The notes under the pieces are model-generated. The model made no database searches and was not told the DNA's origin. It saw only the letters and a list, made by a program, of their open reading frames with translations. Source: Oxalobacter sp. (GTDB lineage: Bacteria; Pseudomonadota; Gammaproteobacteria; Burkholderiales; Burkholderiaceae_D). Taken from it: a DNA stretch of 64,000 bases. Positions 1 to 8,889 of the stretch are shown in pieces. A program made the translations under genes and the position numbers. The stretch's first letter is position 1. Every line of letters begins with the position of its first letter. The DNA lies in NCBI GenBank assembly GCA_003605115.1, contig QZKY01000015.1:62001-126000 (forward strand), in the 5' to 3' direction.

Positions 1-711
1 CTAGACTCCTACCATCGCCGCGTTATTCAGCTCGGAGAGAGCCCGGACCGTGTGTTTACGGTTGGTGGTCTTGGTATTGATGGGATTTTTCGTCAACCAT
101 TGTTGGATAAAAAGGAACTTGAAGATTCGTTGGGTTTGCGTTTTGCGAAGCGTAACTTGTTGGTGACATTTCATCCTGCCACCTTGGAAAATGCATCACC
201 AATGACGCAAATGGATGAGCTACTTTTTGCTCTCGATGCGCTTGATGAAACATTACTTATCTTTACCATACCCAATGCTGATATGGATGGGAGGGCAATG
301 ATATCAATGATTCAGGCATTTGTTGCTGCGCGTCCCCGTCGCGCAAAAGTTTTTGCATCACTAGGGCAACAACGCTATCTGTCATGCATGCAGTTCGTTG
401 ATGGGGTGGTTGGCAACTCTTCTAGTGGTATTCTGGAGGCGCCTAGCTTCCGCATTGGCACAGTAGATATTGGTGACAGGCAGCGCGGTCGCCTCAAGGC
501 AGACAGCATTATTGAGTGCGCACCAAATCGAGCGGAGATCAGCAGTGCACTGAAAAAACTTTACACGTCTTCCTTTCAAGCACAATTAAAGCAGGTCAAA
601 AATCCGTATGGAGATGGCGGTGCCAGCAAGAAAATTATTGAGATTTTACAAAAACACCCACTGGACGCGCTTCTCATGAAGCGTTTTTATGATCAAGTCG
701 ATTCAGAGTAA
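1..711 (+). CDS. legG: UDP/GDP-sugar 2-epimerase (hydrolysing), NeuC/LegG family, 5'-truncated by window edge
   Basis: The reading frame is open from base 1, so this is the C-terminal 236 residues of a gene that starts before the window. NeuC-type enzymes hydrolyse and epimerise a nucleotide-linked 2-acetamido sugar in the cytoplasm, the step before condensation with PEP to a nonulosonic acid. Visible family motifs are VGGLGIDGI, the His of TFHPAT, the loop GNSSSGILEAP and the nucleotide-binding stretch DIGDRQRGR. It ends directly before a PtmE-like guanylyltransferase (stop at 709-711, next ATG at 712). That neighbour makes a GDP-linked LegG substrate (legionaminic acid route) more likely than a UDP-linked NeuC one. 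The family call is firm; the substrate is inferred. Confidence 0.88.
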   Translation, partial: LDSYHRRVIQLGESPDRVFTVGGLGIDGIFRQPLLDKKELEDSLGLRFAKRNLLVTFHPATLENASPMTQMDELLFALDALDETLLIFTIPNADMDGRAMISMIQAFVAARPRRAKVFASLGQQRYLSCMQFVDGVVGNSSSGILEAPSFRIGTVDIGDRQRGRLKADSIIECAPNRAEISSALKKLYTSSFQAQLKQVKNPYGDGGASKKIIEILQKHPLDALLMKRFYDQVDSE

Positions 712-1809
712 ATGGGTATGCCTAACTCCAATCAATCCAAAATAGCTAAAGACGATCCGGTGTGGCGTGCAGTGTTGCCACCTGGCGCCACCATTCAGCA
801 GGCCATTCAGAATCTGGATGAAACTGCTTTGCAGATTGTATTGGTTGTTGACAGTGAGGGTATTCTGCTTGGCACAGTGACTGACGGTGATATTCGTCGC
901 GGTCTCCTGCGTGGAATAACCATGGATACCCATATTGATGCTATCGCTTTTCGGGATTCACTCGTAGTGCCACCAGAGTTTGGACGGGAAACAGTACTTC
1001 AATTGATGCATGCGAACAAAATTCGTCAGCTGCCGGTGACAGATGGTGGTCGACGTCTGCTTGGCTTGCATTTGATGGACGATCTCATATTTCCGAGTGA
1101 GCGTCCCAATATAATGGTGATCATGGCAGGCGGTAAAGGTGTTCGCTTGCGTCCTCACACTGAGAACTGTCCGAAGCCACTTCTTCCTGTTGCAGGAAAA
1201 CCCATGCTTGAGCACATTATCGAGCGTGCCATGCTTGACGGATTTGGCCATTTTGTACTGGCCATTCATTATCTTGGGCATATGATCGAGGACTACTTCG
1301 GCGATGGAAGTCGTCTCAATGTACGAATTGACTACTTGAGAGAAGACGAACCCTTGGGTACGGCTGGTGCACTTGGGTTACTTATGCCGAAGCCTCATGC
1401 ACCGTTTGTGGTAACCAATGGAGACGTGCTTACTGATATACGTTATGGCGATTTGCTTGATTTTCATGTTCGTCACAATGCGTTTGCCACTATGGCTGTT
1501 CGAGCCTACGAGTGGCAACATCCATATGGCGTGGTTCAAACACGTGGTGTTGATATTGTTGGTTTTGAGGAAAAGCCCGTGACACGAACACATATTAACG
1601 CAGGTGTGTACGCATTGATGCCTGAAGCATTAAACTTGATTCCATCTGGAGAACGTTGTGACATGCCAGGATTATTTGAAAAGCTTCAGGCGAGTGGTAT
1701 GAGAACTGTTGCTTACCCTATGCATGAGCCGTGGCTGGATGTTGGTAGGCCTGTTGACCTTCAGCGTGCCAACAACGATCTGTGTGGTGAAAAAAAGGAT
1801 GTGACGTGA
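712..1809 (+). CDS. ptmE: CBS-domain nucleotidyltransferase, PtmE-like glucosamine-1-phosphate guanylyltransferase
   Basis: A 365-residue protein with two parts. Residues about 15-125 look like a CBS pair (VVDSEGILLGTVTDGDIRRG and IRQLPVTDGGRRLLG). Residues about 133-360 are a sugar-phosphate nucleotidyltransferase with the signature GGKGVRLRPHT followed by CPKPLLPV. The same CBS-plus-transferase layout is found in Campylobacter PtmE, which makes GDP-glucosamine for legionaminic acid. The position between the legG and legF homologues supports that role. The ATG at 712 follows the upstream stop directly; an ATG two codons later is an alternative. Nucleotide preference (GTP versus UTP) cannot be read from the sequence. 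The CBS pair may sense adenine nucleotides, but that is speculation. Confidence 0.8.
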   Translation: MGMPNSNQSKIAKDDPVWRAVLPPGATIQQAIQNLDETALQIVLVVDSEGILLGTVTDGDIRRGLLRGITMDTHIDAIAFRDSLVVPPEFGRETVLQLMHANKIRQLPVTDGGRRLLGLHLMDDLIFPSERPNIMVIMAGGKGVRLRPHTENCPKPLLPVAGKPMLEHIIERAMLDGFGHFVLAIHYLGHMIEDYFGDGSRLNVRIDYLREDEPLGTAGALGLLMPKPHAPFVVTNGDVLTDIRYGDLLDFHVRHNAFATMAVRAYEWQHPYGVVQTRGVDIVGFEEKPVTRTHINAGVYALMPEALNLIPSGERCDMPGLFEKLQASGMRTVAYPMHEPWLDVGRPVDLQRANNDLCGEKKDVT

Positions 1810-2519
1810 TAGACGGAAAGACAGTCATTGGTATTATTCCAGCCCGCGGTGGAAGCAAGGGGCTTCCAGGTAAAAATTGGCGGGAAATGTGTGGAAAGCC
1901 ACTGATTGCCTGGACAATAGAAAAGGCACTTAAGTCAAAACTTTTAGACGTTGTGATGGTGACTACTGATAGCGTCGAAATTGCTGAAATCGCAAAGAAA
2001 TTTGGTGCAGAAGTTCCTTTTATTCGTCCCGCAGAACTTGCTACTGATACTGCCAATTCTTATGTAGCGATACGCCACGCTTTGGATTATTACCGCCTCA
2101 ACAAAAATCGTGAGTTTGATTTTACGATGCTTCTGGAGCCAACATCCCCTTTACGTGAAGATGATGACGTTGACCGCGTCATTGAGGCTCTCCATCTTGA
2201 GCGACAGCATTTTGATTCCATCGTTACTTTGGGGGAAGTTGGTGAGCATCCTTCCATTATGAAGCGTTTTGCCGGCAAGGAAGTAATTCCATTTTCACCC
2301 GATTTACCCCAGACAAAACGCAGGCAGGACAACGACAAAGCGTACTTCCCATACGGCGTAGCTTATCTCGCCAAGACTTCGACCTTAATCGAGGAAGATA
2401 CGTTTTATACAAAGCGCTGCATGGGCTTTGAAATCAAGCAGTATCAGAAACATGAAATTGATGATTTGTATGATTTCGTATGTACAGAGGCAGTCATGAA
2501 ACTCGAATGGAAAATATAA
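1806..2519 (+). CDS. legF: Acylneuraminate/CMP-legionaminic acid cytidylyltransferase
   Basis: A 237-residue CMP-nonulosonate synthetase of the NeuA/PtmB/LegF family, which activates the sugar acid with CTP before transfer. The N-terminus carries the nucleotide-binding signature IIPARGGSKGLPGKN at residues 10-24. TLLEPTSPLR and the D-rich middle are also typical. It starts at GTG 1806, overlapping the previous stop by four bases (GTGA), with an AAGGA-like ribosome-binding site about 1795. Its length is normal for the family. The legG/ptmE/ptmF/ptmA context favours CMP-legionaminic over CMP-sialic acid, but substrate specificity is inferred from neighbours only. Confidence 0.87.
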   Translation: MIDGKTVIGIIPARGGSKGLPGKNWREMCGKPLIAWTIEKALKSKLLDVVMVTTDSVEIAEIAKKFGAEVPFIRPAELATDTANSYVAIRHALDYYRLNKNREFDFTMLLEPTSPLREDDDVDRVIEALHLERQHFDSIVTLGEVGEHPSIMKRFAGKEVIPFSPDLPQTKRRQDNDKAYFPYGVAYLAKTSTLIEEDTFYTKRCMGFEIKQYQKHEIDDLYDFVCTEAVMKLEWKI

Positions 2520-3520
2520 TGAAATTTCTTGTTATTGGTCTGGGATCGATGGGAAAGCGCCGTGTTCGCAATCTTCAGGCGCTGAACTTTTCCAACATTG
2601 CTGGTTACGATTTGCGTACAGATCGCCGACAGGAAGCAAATGAAAAGTACGGTATAACGACGTACGAATCTTTTGAAAAAGCGATCTCCCATTACAAACC
2701 CGATGCATTGGTGATATCGACTTCTCCTGCGCATCACATGCATTACGCGTGGCAAGGATATGAGCGTGACCTCCCTTGTTTTATCGAAGCTTCGGTAGTT
2801 GAAGCTGAAAACATTATGGGGCTGGCCAAAGCTGCAGAGTCACGGAATGTTGTCATGGCTCCCTCATGCACGATGCGATATTTCCCCGGCCCAAAGCATG
2901 TTAAACGCCTGCTTGCCGAAGGGGTGATCGGAAAACCGCTCAATATTAATTACCAAACAGGACAATATTTACCTGATTGGCATCCATGGGAATCCATTAC
3001 AGAGTTTTACGTCTCTCAACGAGATACTGGTGGCGGACGTGAAATTGTGCCGTTTGAATTGACATGGTTGGATGATGTTTTTGGTGAATCAGAGGCGCTT
3101 GCATGTGTAAAGGCAAAGTTAACTGATATGCCCGCTGACATTGACGATTTGTATCACTGCCTGATTCGTTATCCAGATGGCGTGCTTGCAAATATTACGG
3201 TTGAAGTGGTTTCAAGACCGGTTGCGACGAGGGAGTTGCGCATATTGGGCACTGAAGGTGAACTCATCATGAGCGCAGATGAAAATTGCGTTCGTTATGC
3301 CAATGTTAAATCGCCGGAGTGGACTCGTATTTCACTTGGAACAGGAACGGTTGAGAATGGTTATATTAATCCTGAAGAACCATACATTGCAGAAATGGCC
3401 GACTTTGTTGCAGCGGTGAAGGAAAGAAAGCAAGATCGCTTTCCCAATTCACTCAAAGATGATTGGCGAATTCTGCAGACTCTATACAAACTTGAAAAAC
3501 TTGCAGAGGGTGTCAAATGA
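2519..3520 (+). CDS. Gfo/Idh/MocA-family NAD(P)-dependent oxidoreductase, PtmF-like
   Basis: A 333-residue oxidoreductase. The N-terminal Rossmann nucleotide-binding motif is VIGLGSMGKRR (residues 5-15), followed by a Gfo/Idh C-terminal sheet domain. The ATG at 2519 overlaps the last base of the upstream TAA (TAATG), so the longer upstream extension in the same frame is not needed. It sits between the CMP-sugar synthetase and an aminotransferase, the same neighbourhood as Campylobacter ptmF (near ptmE, ptmB and ptmA). To my knowledge the exact reaction of PtmF-type proteins is not settled. A dehydrogenase acting on an early amino-sugar intermediate, or in tailoring of the nonulosonate, would fit. 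Confidence 0.75.
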   Translation: MKFLVIGLGSMGKRRVRNLQALNFSNIAGYDLRTDRRQEANEKYGITTYESFEKAISHYKPDALVISTSPAHHMHYAWQGYERDLPCFIEASVVEAENIMGLAKAAESRNVVMAPSCTMRYFPGPKHVKRLLAEGVIGKPLNINYQTGQYLPDWHPWESITEFYVSQRDTGGGREIVPFELTWLDDVFGESEALACVKAKLTDMPADIDDLYHCLIRYPDGVLANITVEVVSRPVATRELRILGTEGELIMSADENCVRYANVKSPEWTRISLGTGTVENGYINPEEPYIAEMADFVAAVKERKQDRFPNSLKDDWRILQTLYKLEKLAEGVK

Positions 3521-4809
3521 ATTATCAAGGACGTTTGCTTAAAGTAATCCCTGGCGGAGCGCATACATACTCACGTGGTTTTGATCAGTATCCAATCAAT
3601 GCGCCGCACATATTAGTTAGCGGTAAAGGAGCATATATTCAGGCTCAAGATGGTCGAAAGTTTCTCGATTATGGGATGGCTCTGCGCGCAGTAAATATTG
3701 GATACGCAGAATCTGAGATTGATAATGCGGCGATTGCACAAATACACAATGGGAACAATTTGACTCGCGCCTCCATGATTGAGCTAGAGGCGGCTGAGCT
3801 ATTGGTTGACATGATTGATTCTATTGATATGGTGAAGTTCACCAAAAATGGCTCAACTTCAGTGTCTGCCGCAGTAAAACTTGCGCGTGCCTTCACGGGG
3901 CGTGATATGGTTGCGCGCTGCGCAGAGCACCCTTTCTTTTCGTATGACGACTGGTTTATTGGCTCAACGCCAGTCACTCGCGGCATTCCGCAAGAGACCA
4001 TCGATCAGACAAAGCTTTTCCATTACAACGACATAGCATCGCTTGAGCGACTTGTCGACGAGTTTCACGGAAAATTTGCCTGTGTTGTGCTTGAGCCAGC
4101 CACGACAGAAGAGCCTAAAGATGATTTCCTGAAAAAAGTTGAAGCAATATGTCGAAAGAACGATATTGTTTTTATATTGGATGAGATGATTACAGGGTTC
4201 CGTTGGCATATAAAGGGCGCTCAACATGTTTATGGGGTAAAGCCTGATTTGTGTACCTTTGGGAAAGCAATGGCAAACGGATTTTCGGTGTCATGCATTG
4301 CGGGACGACGTGAAATCATGGAGCTTGGTTCCATAGAATTCGAAGGAACAGAGCGGGTTTTCTTGCTATCAACGACACACGGAGCAGAAATGTCAGGCTT
4401 GGGCGCTTTTGTGGCAGCCATGAAGTTCATGCAGCGTAATAAAGTTGTTGAGCACTTGTGGAATTATGGGAACAAGTTACTTGCACTAATGCAGCGTAAG
4501 GCTGAGGAACATGGTGTTGGAAATAGTTTCAAGGCTGGAGGCATTGCCTGCTCTCCATACTATTTGACGCTCGATGGTACTGGTGCCCTTTCAATGGAGT
4601 TGCGCACGCTCTTTTCGCAGGAAATGATTAATAACGGCGTGTTGATGCCATGGATTGCGCTCTCTTACCGCCATGGAGATGCGGAGCTTGCAACAACAGA
4701 GCAGGCGTTGGACAAAACTTTTGCTGTCTATAGAAAAGCGTTGGAAGAGGGGGTTGGGAAGCATCTTGTTGGCCCGGCGATAAAACCGGTTTTTCGAAAA
4801 TATAACTGA
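3517..4809 (+). CDS. Class III PLP aminotransferase, glutamate-1-semialdehyde-aminotransferase-like
   Basis: A 430-residue fold-type I, class III aminotransferase resembling glutamate-1-semialdehyde aminomutase. The PLP Schiff-base lysine is Lys250 in TFGKAMANGF, and the pyridine-nitrogen Asp is in FILDEMITGFR (about residue 222). The ATG overlaps the upstream stop (ATGA). Its place inside the nonulosonate cluster argues against haem biosynthesis, where a true hemL would usually stand elsewhere. A sugar or glyceraldehyde-like substrate is more likely. Campylobacter ptm clusters, as I recall them, lack this gene here, so it may add an extra amino group or supply an unusual precursor. That role is inferred. 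Confidence 0.78.
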   Translation: MNYQGRLLKVIPGGAHTYSRGFDQYPINAPHILVSGKGAYIQAQDGRKFLDYGMALRAVNIGYAESEIDNAAIAQIHNGNNLTRASMIELEAAELLVDMIDSIDMVKFTKNGSTSVSAAVKLARAFTGRDMVARCAEHPFFSYDDWFIGSTPVTRGIPQETIDQTKLFHYNDIASLERLVDEFHGKFACVVLEPATTEEPKDDFLKKVEAICRKNDIVFILDEMITGFRWHIKGAQHVYGVKPDLCTFGKAMANGFSVSCIAGRREIMELGSIEFEGTERVFLLSTTHGAEMSGLGAFVAAMKFMQRNKVVEHLWNYGNKLLALMQRKAEEHGVGNSFKAGGIACSPYYLTLDGTGALSMELRTLFSQEMINNGVLMPWIALSYRHGDAELATTEQALDKTFAVYRKALEEGVGKHLVGPAIKPVFRKYN

Positions 4810-4824
4810 CAGCAAGGTGAAAAA

Positions 4825-5595
4825 ATGAACTTGCTTCAGGATAAAGTAGTGGTGATTACTGGCGGGGCTGGTTTGCTCGGTCGAAAGTTTTGTGCTGCCG
4901 TTTCAGAGCAGGGAGGTGTGGCAATTGTCGCAGATATGAATGCCACAGCTGCAAGCGAGACCGTACATGTAATAGAAGCGACGGGTGGACGTGCTATTCC
5001 AAAGCACCTCGACATTACGTCGCTAGAATCCATAACGCGGCTGATTCAAGAGTTACACGATGAGCATGGCGTTATTCATGCTGTGGTCAACAATGCCTAT
5101 CCAAAGAGCCGAAACTATGGCCGGAAATTCGAAGCAGTTTCATATGAAGATATGTGCGAAGGGTTGTCCAAGCATCTAGGGGGGTATTTTCAGGTGTCGC
5201 AACAATTTGCAGAATACTTCAAGCATCGGGGAGGAGGGAACATTGTAAACATGGGGTCGATTTATGGCACCATTGCGCCACGTTTCAGTGTATACGATGA
5301 AACTCCCATGACGATGCCGGTTGAGTATGCACTTATCAAAGCCGGTGTTGCGCAACTCACAAGGTACGTCGCTCAATACTACAAAGGGGCGGGGATTCGA
5401 TGCAATATGCTTTCTCCTGGTGGTATTGCAGATGGTCAGCCGGAAAGTTTTCTGGAGAGATATAAGAATTTGTGCGCAGGAAAAGGCATGCTTGACGCGG
5501 AAGATATATCTGGCGCATTGATTTTCCTGCTTTCGGACGCGTCAAAACATCTTCTTGGTCAGAACCTCGTTGTTGACGACGGGTTTAGTCTGTAA
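4825..5595 (+). CDS. ptmA: Short-chain dehydrogenase, PtmA-like
   Basis: A 256-residue classical SDR. The cofactor motif GGAGLLGR lies at residues 13-20, NNAY at 89-92, and the catalytic residues are Ser145, Tyr168 and Lys172 (YALIK). Start ATG 4825 is preceded by an AAGGTG ribosome-binding site. It closes the nonulosonate group, matching ptmA beside ptmB/ptmE/ptmF in Campylobacter flagellar glycosylation loci. The enzyme is an NAD(P)-dependent alcohol/ketone oxidoreductase acting in the cytoplasm. The precise substrate is unknown, and the symbol is assigned from similarity plus synteny. Confidence 0.72.
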   Translation: MNLLQDKVVVITGGAGLLGRKFCAAVSEQGGVAIVADMNATAASETVHVIEATGGRAIPKHLDITSLESITRLIQELHDEHGVIHAVVNNAYPKSRNYGRKFEAVSYEDMCEGLSKHLGGYFQVSQQFAEYFKHRGGGNIVNMGSIYGTIAPRFSVYDETPMTMPVEYALIKAGVAQLTRYVAQYYKGAGIRCNMLSPGGIADGQPESFLERYKNLCAGKGMLDAEDISGALIFLLSDASKHLLGQNLVVDDGFSL

Positions 5596-5619
5596 AGCTT
5601 TAATCAAATGAGAGGCCCA

Positions 5620-6684
5620 ATGAGTAAAATTGCACTTATTACTGGCGTAACTGGACAAGATGGTTCCTATCTTGCCGAATTCCTGCTTAACAAGGGTTAC
5701 GTTGTTCATGGTATTAAACGCCGATCTTCATCGTTTAATACGGCTCGTATCGATCACTTGTATCAGGACCCGCACGAAGAGGGCGTCCGCTTCTTCCTTC
5801 ACCATGGTGACTTGTCGGATTCAAGTTGCCTGGTTCGGATTATTGAGCAGGTGCAGCCAGATGAGATATACAATCTTGCAGCTCAAAGTCATGTCGCTAT
5901 CTCATTTGAGGAGCCTGAGTACACCGCTAACTCAGATGCGCTTGGGGTCTTGCGCATATTGGAGGCGATTCGCATTCTTGGGCTTGAGAAAAAGACCAGA
6001 TTCTACCAGGCGTCCACATCAGAACTCTATGGCCAAGTGCAGGAAGTGCCACAGAAGGAAACCACTCCTTTCTATCCGCGCTCGCCTTATGCTGTCGCAA
6101 AGCTCTACGGTTACTGGATCACGGTTAACTATCGTGAGGCTTACGGGATGTATGCATGTAACGGCATTTTGTTTAACCATGAGTCGCCGGTGCGAGGAGA
6201 GAATTTCGTGACGCGCAAAATTACCCGTGCTTTGGCTCGCATCAAGCTGGGCATGCAGGATGAACTGTTTCTCGGGAACCTGAATGCCAAGCGTGACTGG
6301 GGGCATGCCAGGGATTATGTGGAGATGCAGTGGCTGATGCTGCAGCAGGAGACCCCAGAAGACTATGTAATTGCAACTGGTGAACAGCACAGCGTGCGTG
6401 AGTTTATTGAAATTGCAGCAAAAGAACTTGGCATGAACGTTCGATGGGAAGGTGAGGGCGTGGATGAAAAAGGGTATGACGAGAAAGGACGCAGAATTAT
6501 CAGTATTGATGAGCGTTATTTCAGACCTACTGAAGTTGATAGTCTGTTAGGTGATGCGACGAAGGCCAGAGTTAAATTGGGCTGGAAGCCTAGAACGGGA
6601 TTTGCCGAATTGGTTTCCGAGATGACGAAAGCAGACCTTGTGGATGCAGAACGACAAAAATATTTGAATAAAGGCGGCTATTAA
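5620..6684 (+). CDS. gmd: GDP-mannose 4,6-dehydratase
   Basis: This enzyme converts GDP-D-mannose to GDP-4-keto-6-deoxy-D-mannose, the branch point for fucose, rhamnose, perosamine and branched deoxysugars. The 354 residues show the Gmd signatures [10 protein letters not shown] (9-18), [11 protein letters not shown] (30-40), the catalytic Thr133/Glu135 in ASTSELYG, and Tyr157/Lys161 in [25 protein letters not shown] follows. ATG 5620 is preferred to 5608 because AGAGG stands correctly before it. The next genes are a sugar C-methyltransferase and a second Gmd-like protein, and no standard fcl or rmd is nearby. The product is therefore probably not plain fucose. Confidence 0.93.
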   Translation: MSKIALITGVTGQDGSYLAEFLLNKGYVVHGIKRRSSSFNTARIDHLYQDPHEEGVRFFLHHGDLSDSSCLVRIIEQVQPDEIYNLAAQSHVAISFEEPEYTANSDALGVLRILEAIRILGLEKKTRFYQASTSELYGQVQEVPQKETTPFYPRSPYAVAKLYGYWITVNYREAYGMYACNGILFNHESPVRGENFVTRKITRALARIKLGMQDELFLGNLNAKRDWGHARDYVEMQWLMLQQETPEDYVIATGEQHSVREFIEIAAKELGMNVRWEGEGVDEKGYDEKGRRIISIDERYFRPTEVDSLLGDATKARVKLGWKPRTGFAELVSEMTKADLVDAERQKYLNKGGY

Positions 6685-6698
6685 GCCAATATCAAAAA

Positions 6699-7946
6699 AT
6701 GACAAAAATATCCAGACTATCCCGTTGTCGCATATGTGGGAATGAAAAACTTGTTGAGGTCGTGGATCTTGGCTATCAGTATCTCACTGGTGTTTTTCAT
6801 AAAATACCAAATGACATGGGTTTAACATGTGGCCCATTGCGGCTTGTGAAGTGTCATGGAGAGAATGTTTGTGGACTGCTCCAGCTTGACCACACATATG
6901 ATTTGGGCGAAATGTATGGCGACAACTATGGGTATCGCTCAGGGTTGAATAAACATATGGTCGCACATCTTCATGCAAAGATTGCTGCTATTCAGGGGAT
7001 GGTGGCGCTTGCGCCGGGCGATCTGGTTATAGATATTGGAGCCAATGACGGTACGAGCCTTGGCGCATATCGTGAAGATCTCCTGCTAGTCGGAGTAGAT
7101 CCGACTGGTGCCAAGTTTCAACAATTTTATAAGTCTCACGTCCAACTCATTCCGGATTTTTTTAGCGCAAGTCTGATTGAAAATGCTTTTCCAGGACGGC
7201 GCGCAATGGTGATTACCTCATTCTCCATGCTGTATGACCTTGAGAACCCAGTTGCATTTGCTTTAGACATTGCCAAAGTCCTGGATGAAAGCGATGGAAT
7301 ATGGGTTTTCGAGCAAAGCTACATGCCGCTGATGTTGGAGCGTGTTGCGTACGATACGGCATGTCACGAGCATCTTGAGTATTATGGTTTGCAACAGATC
7401 ATGTGGTTGCTTGATCGTGTGGGGTTGAAGGTTGTGGATGTAGATTTGAATGACGTGAATGGTGGGAGCTTTTCGGTGGTCGCTGCAAGCAATCACTCAA
7501 AACTTGCCGTCAAAACCGAAAAAATAAGCAACCTGCTTGCGGCTGAAATGAGAGCGCACTTGAATGACTTGACTCCATATCAGGATTTTGACGCACAGAT
7601 TAAGAAAGCGAAAGCTGGATTGGTCGATTTGGTAAAAAATGCTAGGCAGCAAGGGAAACGTGTAGCTGCACTTGGTGCTTCAACCAAGGGTAATGTCCTG
7701 CTTCAGTACTGCGGCTTTACACCACAGGACATTGAGGTGGTTGGTGAAGTAAACCCCGATAAGTTCGGAACCTATACTCCGGGAACATGGATTCCCATTG
7801 AAGATGAAAAGACCATCCTAGCTAAAGGCTACGACTTCCTTATTGTTTTGCCATGGCATTTCAGGTCATTCTTCATTGAAAGTCCTATCTTCAAAGGACA
7901 AAAGCTCGTCTTCCCGTTGCCGAGCCTTGAAGTCGTTACCCTGTGA
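6699..7946 (+). CDS. NDP-sugar C-methyltransferase with N-terminal zinc-binding domain
   Basis: A 415-residue class I SAM-dependent methyltransferase with the three-part layout of deoxysugar C-3 methyltransferases. A zinc-binding N-terminus comes first (Cys10, Cys13, Cys52, Cys58). A SAM domain follows with VIDIGANDGTSL at about residues 110-121. A C-terminal domain contains GASTKGNVLLQY and PWHFRSFF. Such enzymes (TylC3/CloU type) methylate carbon 3 of a 4-keto-6-deoxy sugar nucleotide. Placed directly after gmd, the likely acceptor is GDP-4-keto-6-deoxymannose, giving a branched-chain sugar. No clear ribosome-binding site precedes ATG 6699. The family call is strong; the acceptor is inferred from context. 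Confidence 0.85.
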   Translation: MTKISRLSRCRICGNEKLVEVVDLGYQYLTGVFHKIPNDMGLTCGPLRLVKCHGENVCGLLQLDHTYDLGEMYGDNYGYRSGLNKHMVAHLHAKIAAIQGMVALAPGDLVIDIGANDGTSLGAYREDLLLVGVDPTGAKFQQFYKSHVQLIPDFFSASLIENAFPGRRAMVITSFSMLYDLENPVAFALDIAKVLDESDGIWVFEQSYMPLMLERVAYDTACHEHLEYYGLQQIMWLLDRVGLKVVDVDLNDVNGGSFSVVAASNHSKLAVKTEKISNLLAAEMRAHLNDLTPYQDFDAQIKKAKAGLVDLVKNARQQGKRVAALGASTKGNVLLQYCGFTPQDIEVVGEVNPDKFGTYTPGTWIPIEDEKTILAKGYDFLIVLPWHFRSFFIESPIFKGQKLVFPLPSLEVVTL

Positions 7947-7968
7947 CTTTTGTAGACTTATATTTCTT

Positions 7969-8889
7969 GTGACGCGAAAAGCAATCATTGTGGGAAGTGC
8001 GGGGCAGGATGGGCGTCTTTTGACCGAACATCTTGTCGTGCGTGGTTATGAGGTTATTGGTGTTGATCGATATAACCATGACATTTCGGATTCTGTGCAA
8101 ATTCAGGAGCTGGTTCACAACGCAAGAGCCGATGAAATTTATTATCTAGCCGCTCACCATCAATCTTCCGAAGGAAAGTCGGATGCAGATACTGAACTAC
8201 TCAAGCAGAGCTATGTCGTAAATGTGATGGCGTTGGGATACTTTCTTCAGGCGGCGCTTAAGGGTAAGGAGGGGTGTGGAATTTTCTACGCATCTTCTTC
8301 GCATGTATTCTCAGGTGGAACCATGGTGCCGCTTAATGAAGAAAGTCCGAAGCAGCCAGCCTCAATTTATGCATTGACCAAGCTTGCTGGAATGCAGTTG
8401 TGTGAGTTTTACCGTACGCACTACGGACTTAAGGCAAGCTCAGGTATTCTTTTTAATCACGAGTCGCCGTTCAGACGGCCAGGATTTCTTTCGAAGCAGA
8501 TAGCCATGGCGGCCGCACGCATAGCTAAAGAAGGCGAAGGGGAACTTGTGGTTGGCAACCTTGATGCAGTTGTTGATTGGGGTGCGGCCGAAGACTTCGT
8601 TGATGCTATGCACCGTGTGCTTCAATTAAAGCAAGGCGGGGATTTTATTATCGCTACGGGGATACCACACACGGTCTCTGATTTTGCAAGAGTTGCATTC
8701 GAACATGTTGGTTTGGACCATCGTAAATACGTACGTGTTTCGCCTGGGAAGATTGGTAAACGGCCAACCACATTGATTGGGAATCCGGCCAAATTGATGG
8801 AAACTACAGGCTGGAAGGCAACCCGAGCTTTCCATGAAATGGTTGCTAGTCTGGTTGATTTTGAGTTGGCGCGACTTGGACATCAATGA
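7969..8889 (+). CDS. Gmd-like NAD(P)-dependent SDR epimerase/reductase
   Basis: An extended SDR of 306 residues. GTG 7969 is chosen because the cofactor motif VGSAGQDGRLL begins at residue 8. The longer open frame upstream lies within the methyltransferase gene and shows no family similarity. Tyr134/Lys138 form YALTK. FNHESPFRRPGFLSKQ mirrors the Gmd loop, so it is a paralogue of the dehydratase two genes upstream but shorter. In other GDP-deoxysugar loci such proteins reduce or epimerise the 4-keto sugar (Rmd-type). After a C-methyltransferase it would plausibly reduce the branched 4-keto intermediate. Dehydratase activity cannot be excluded. Confidence 0.75.
   Translation: MTRKAIIVGSAGQDGRLLTEHLVVRGYEVIGVDRYNHDISDSVQIQELVHNARADEIYYLAAHHQSSEGKSDADTELLKQSYVVNVMALGYFLQAALKGKEGCGIFYASSSHVFSGGTMVPLNEESPKQPASIYALTKLAGMQLCEFYRTHYGLKASSGILFNHESPFRRPGFLSKQIAMAAARIAKEGEGELVVGNLDAVVDWGAAEDFVDAMHRVLQLKQGGDFIIATGIPHTVSDFARVAFEHVGLDHRKYVRVSPGKIGKRPTTLIGNPAKLMETTGWKATRAFHEMVASLVDFELARLGHQ

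Noticed and set aside
2480-2518. Longer start for the Gfo/Idh oxidoreductase
   Set aside because: The extension lies within legF, while ATG 2519 overlaps the legF stop and places the Rossmann motif at the usual distance.
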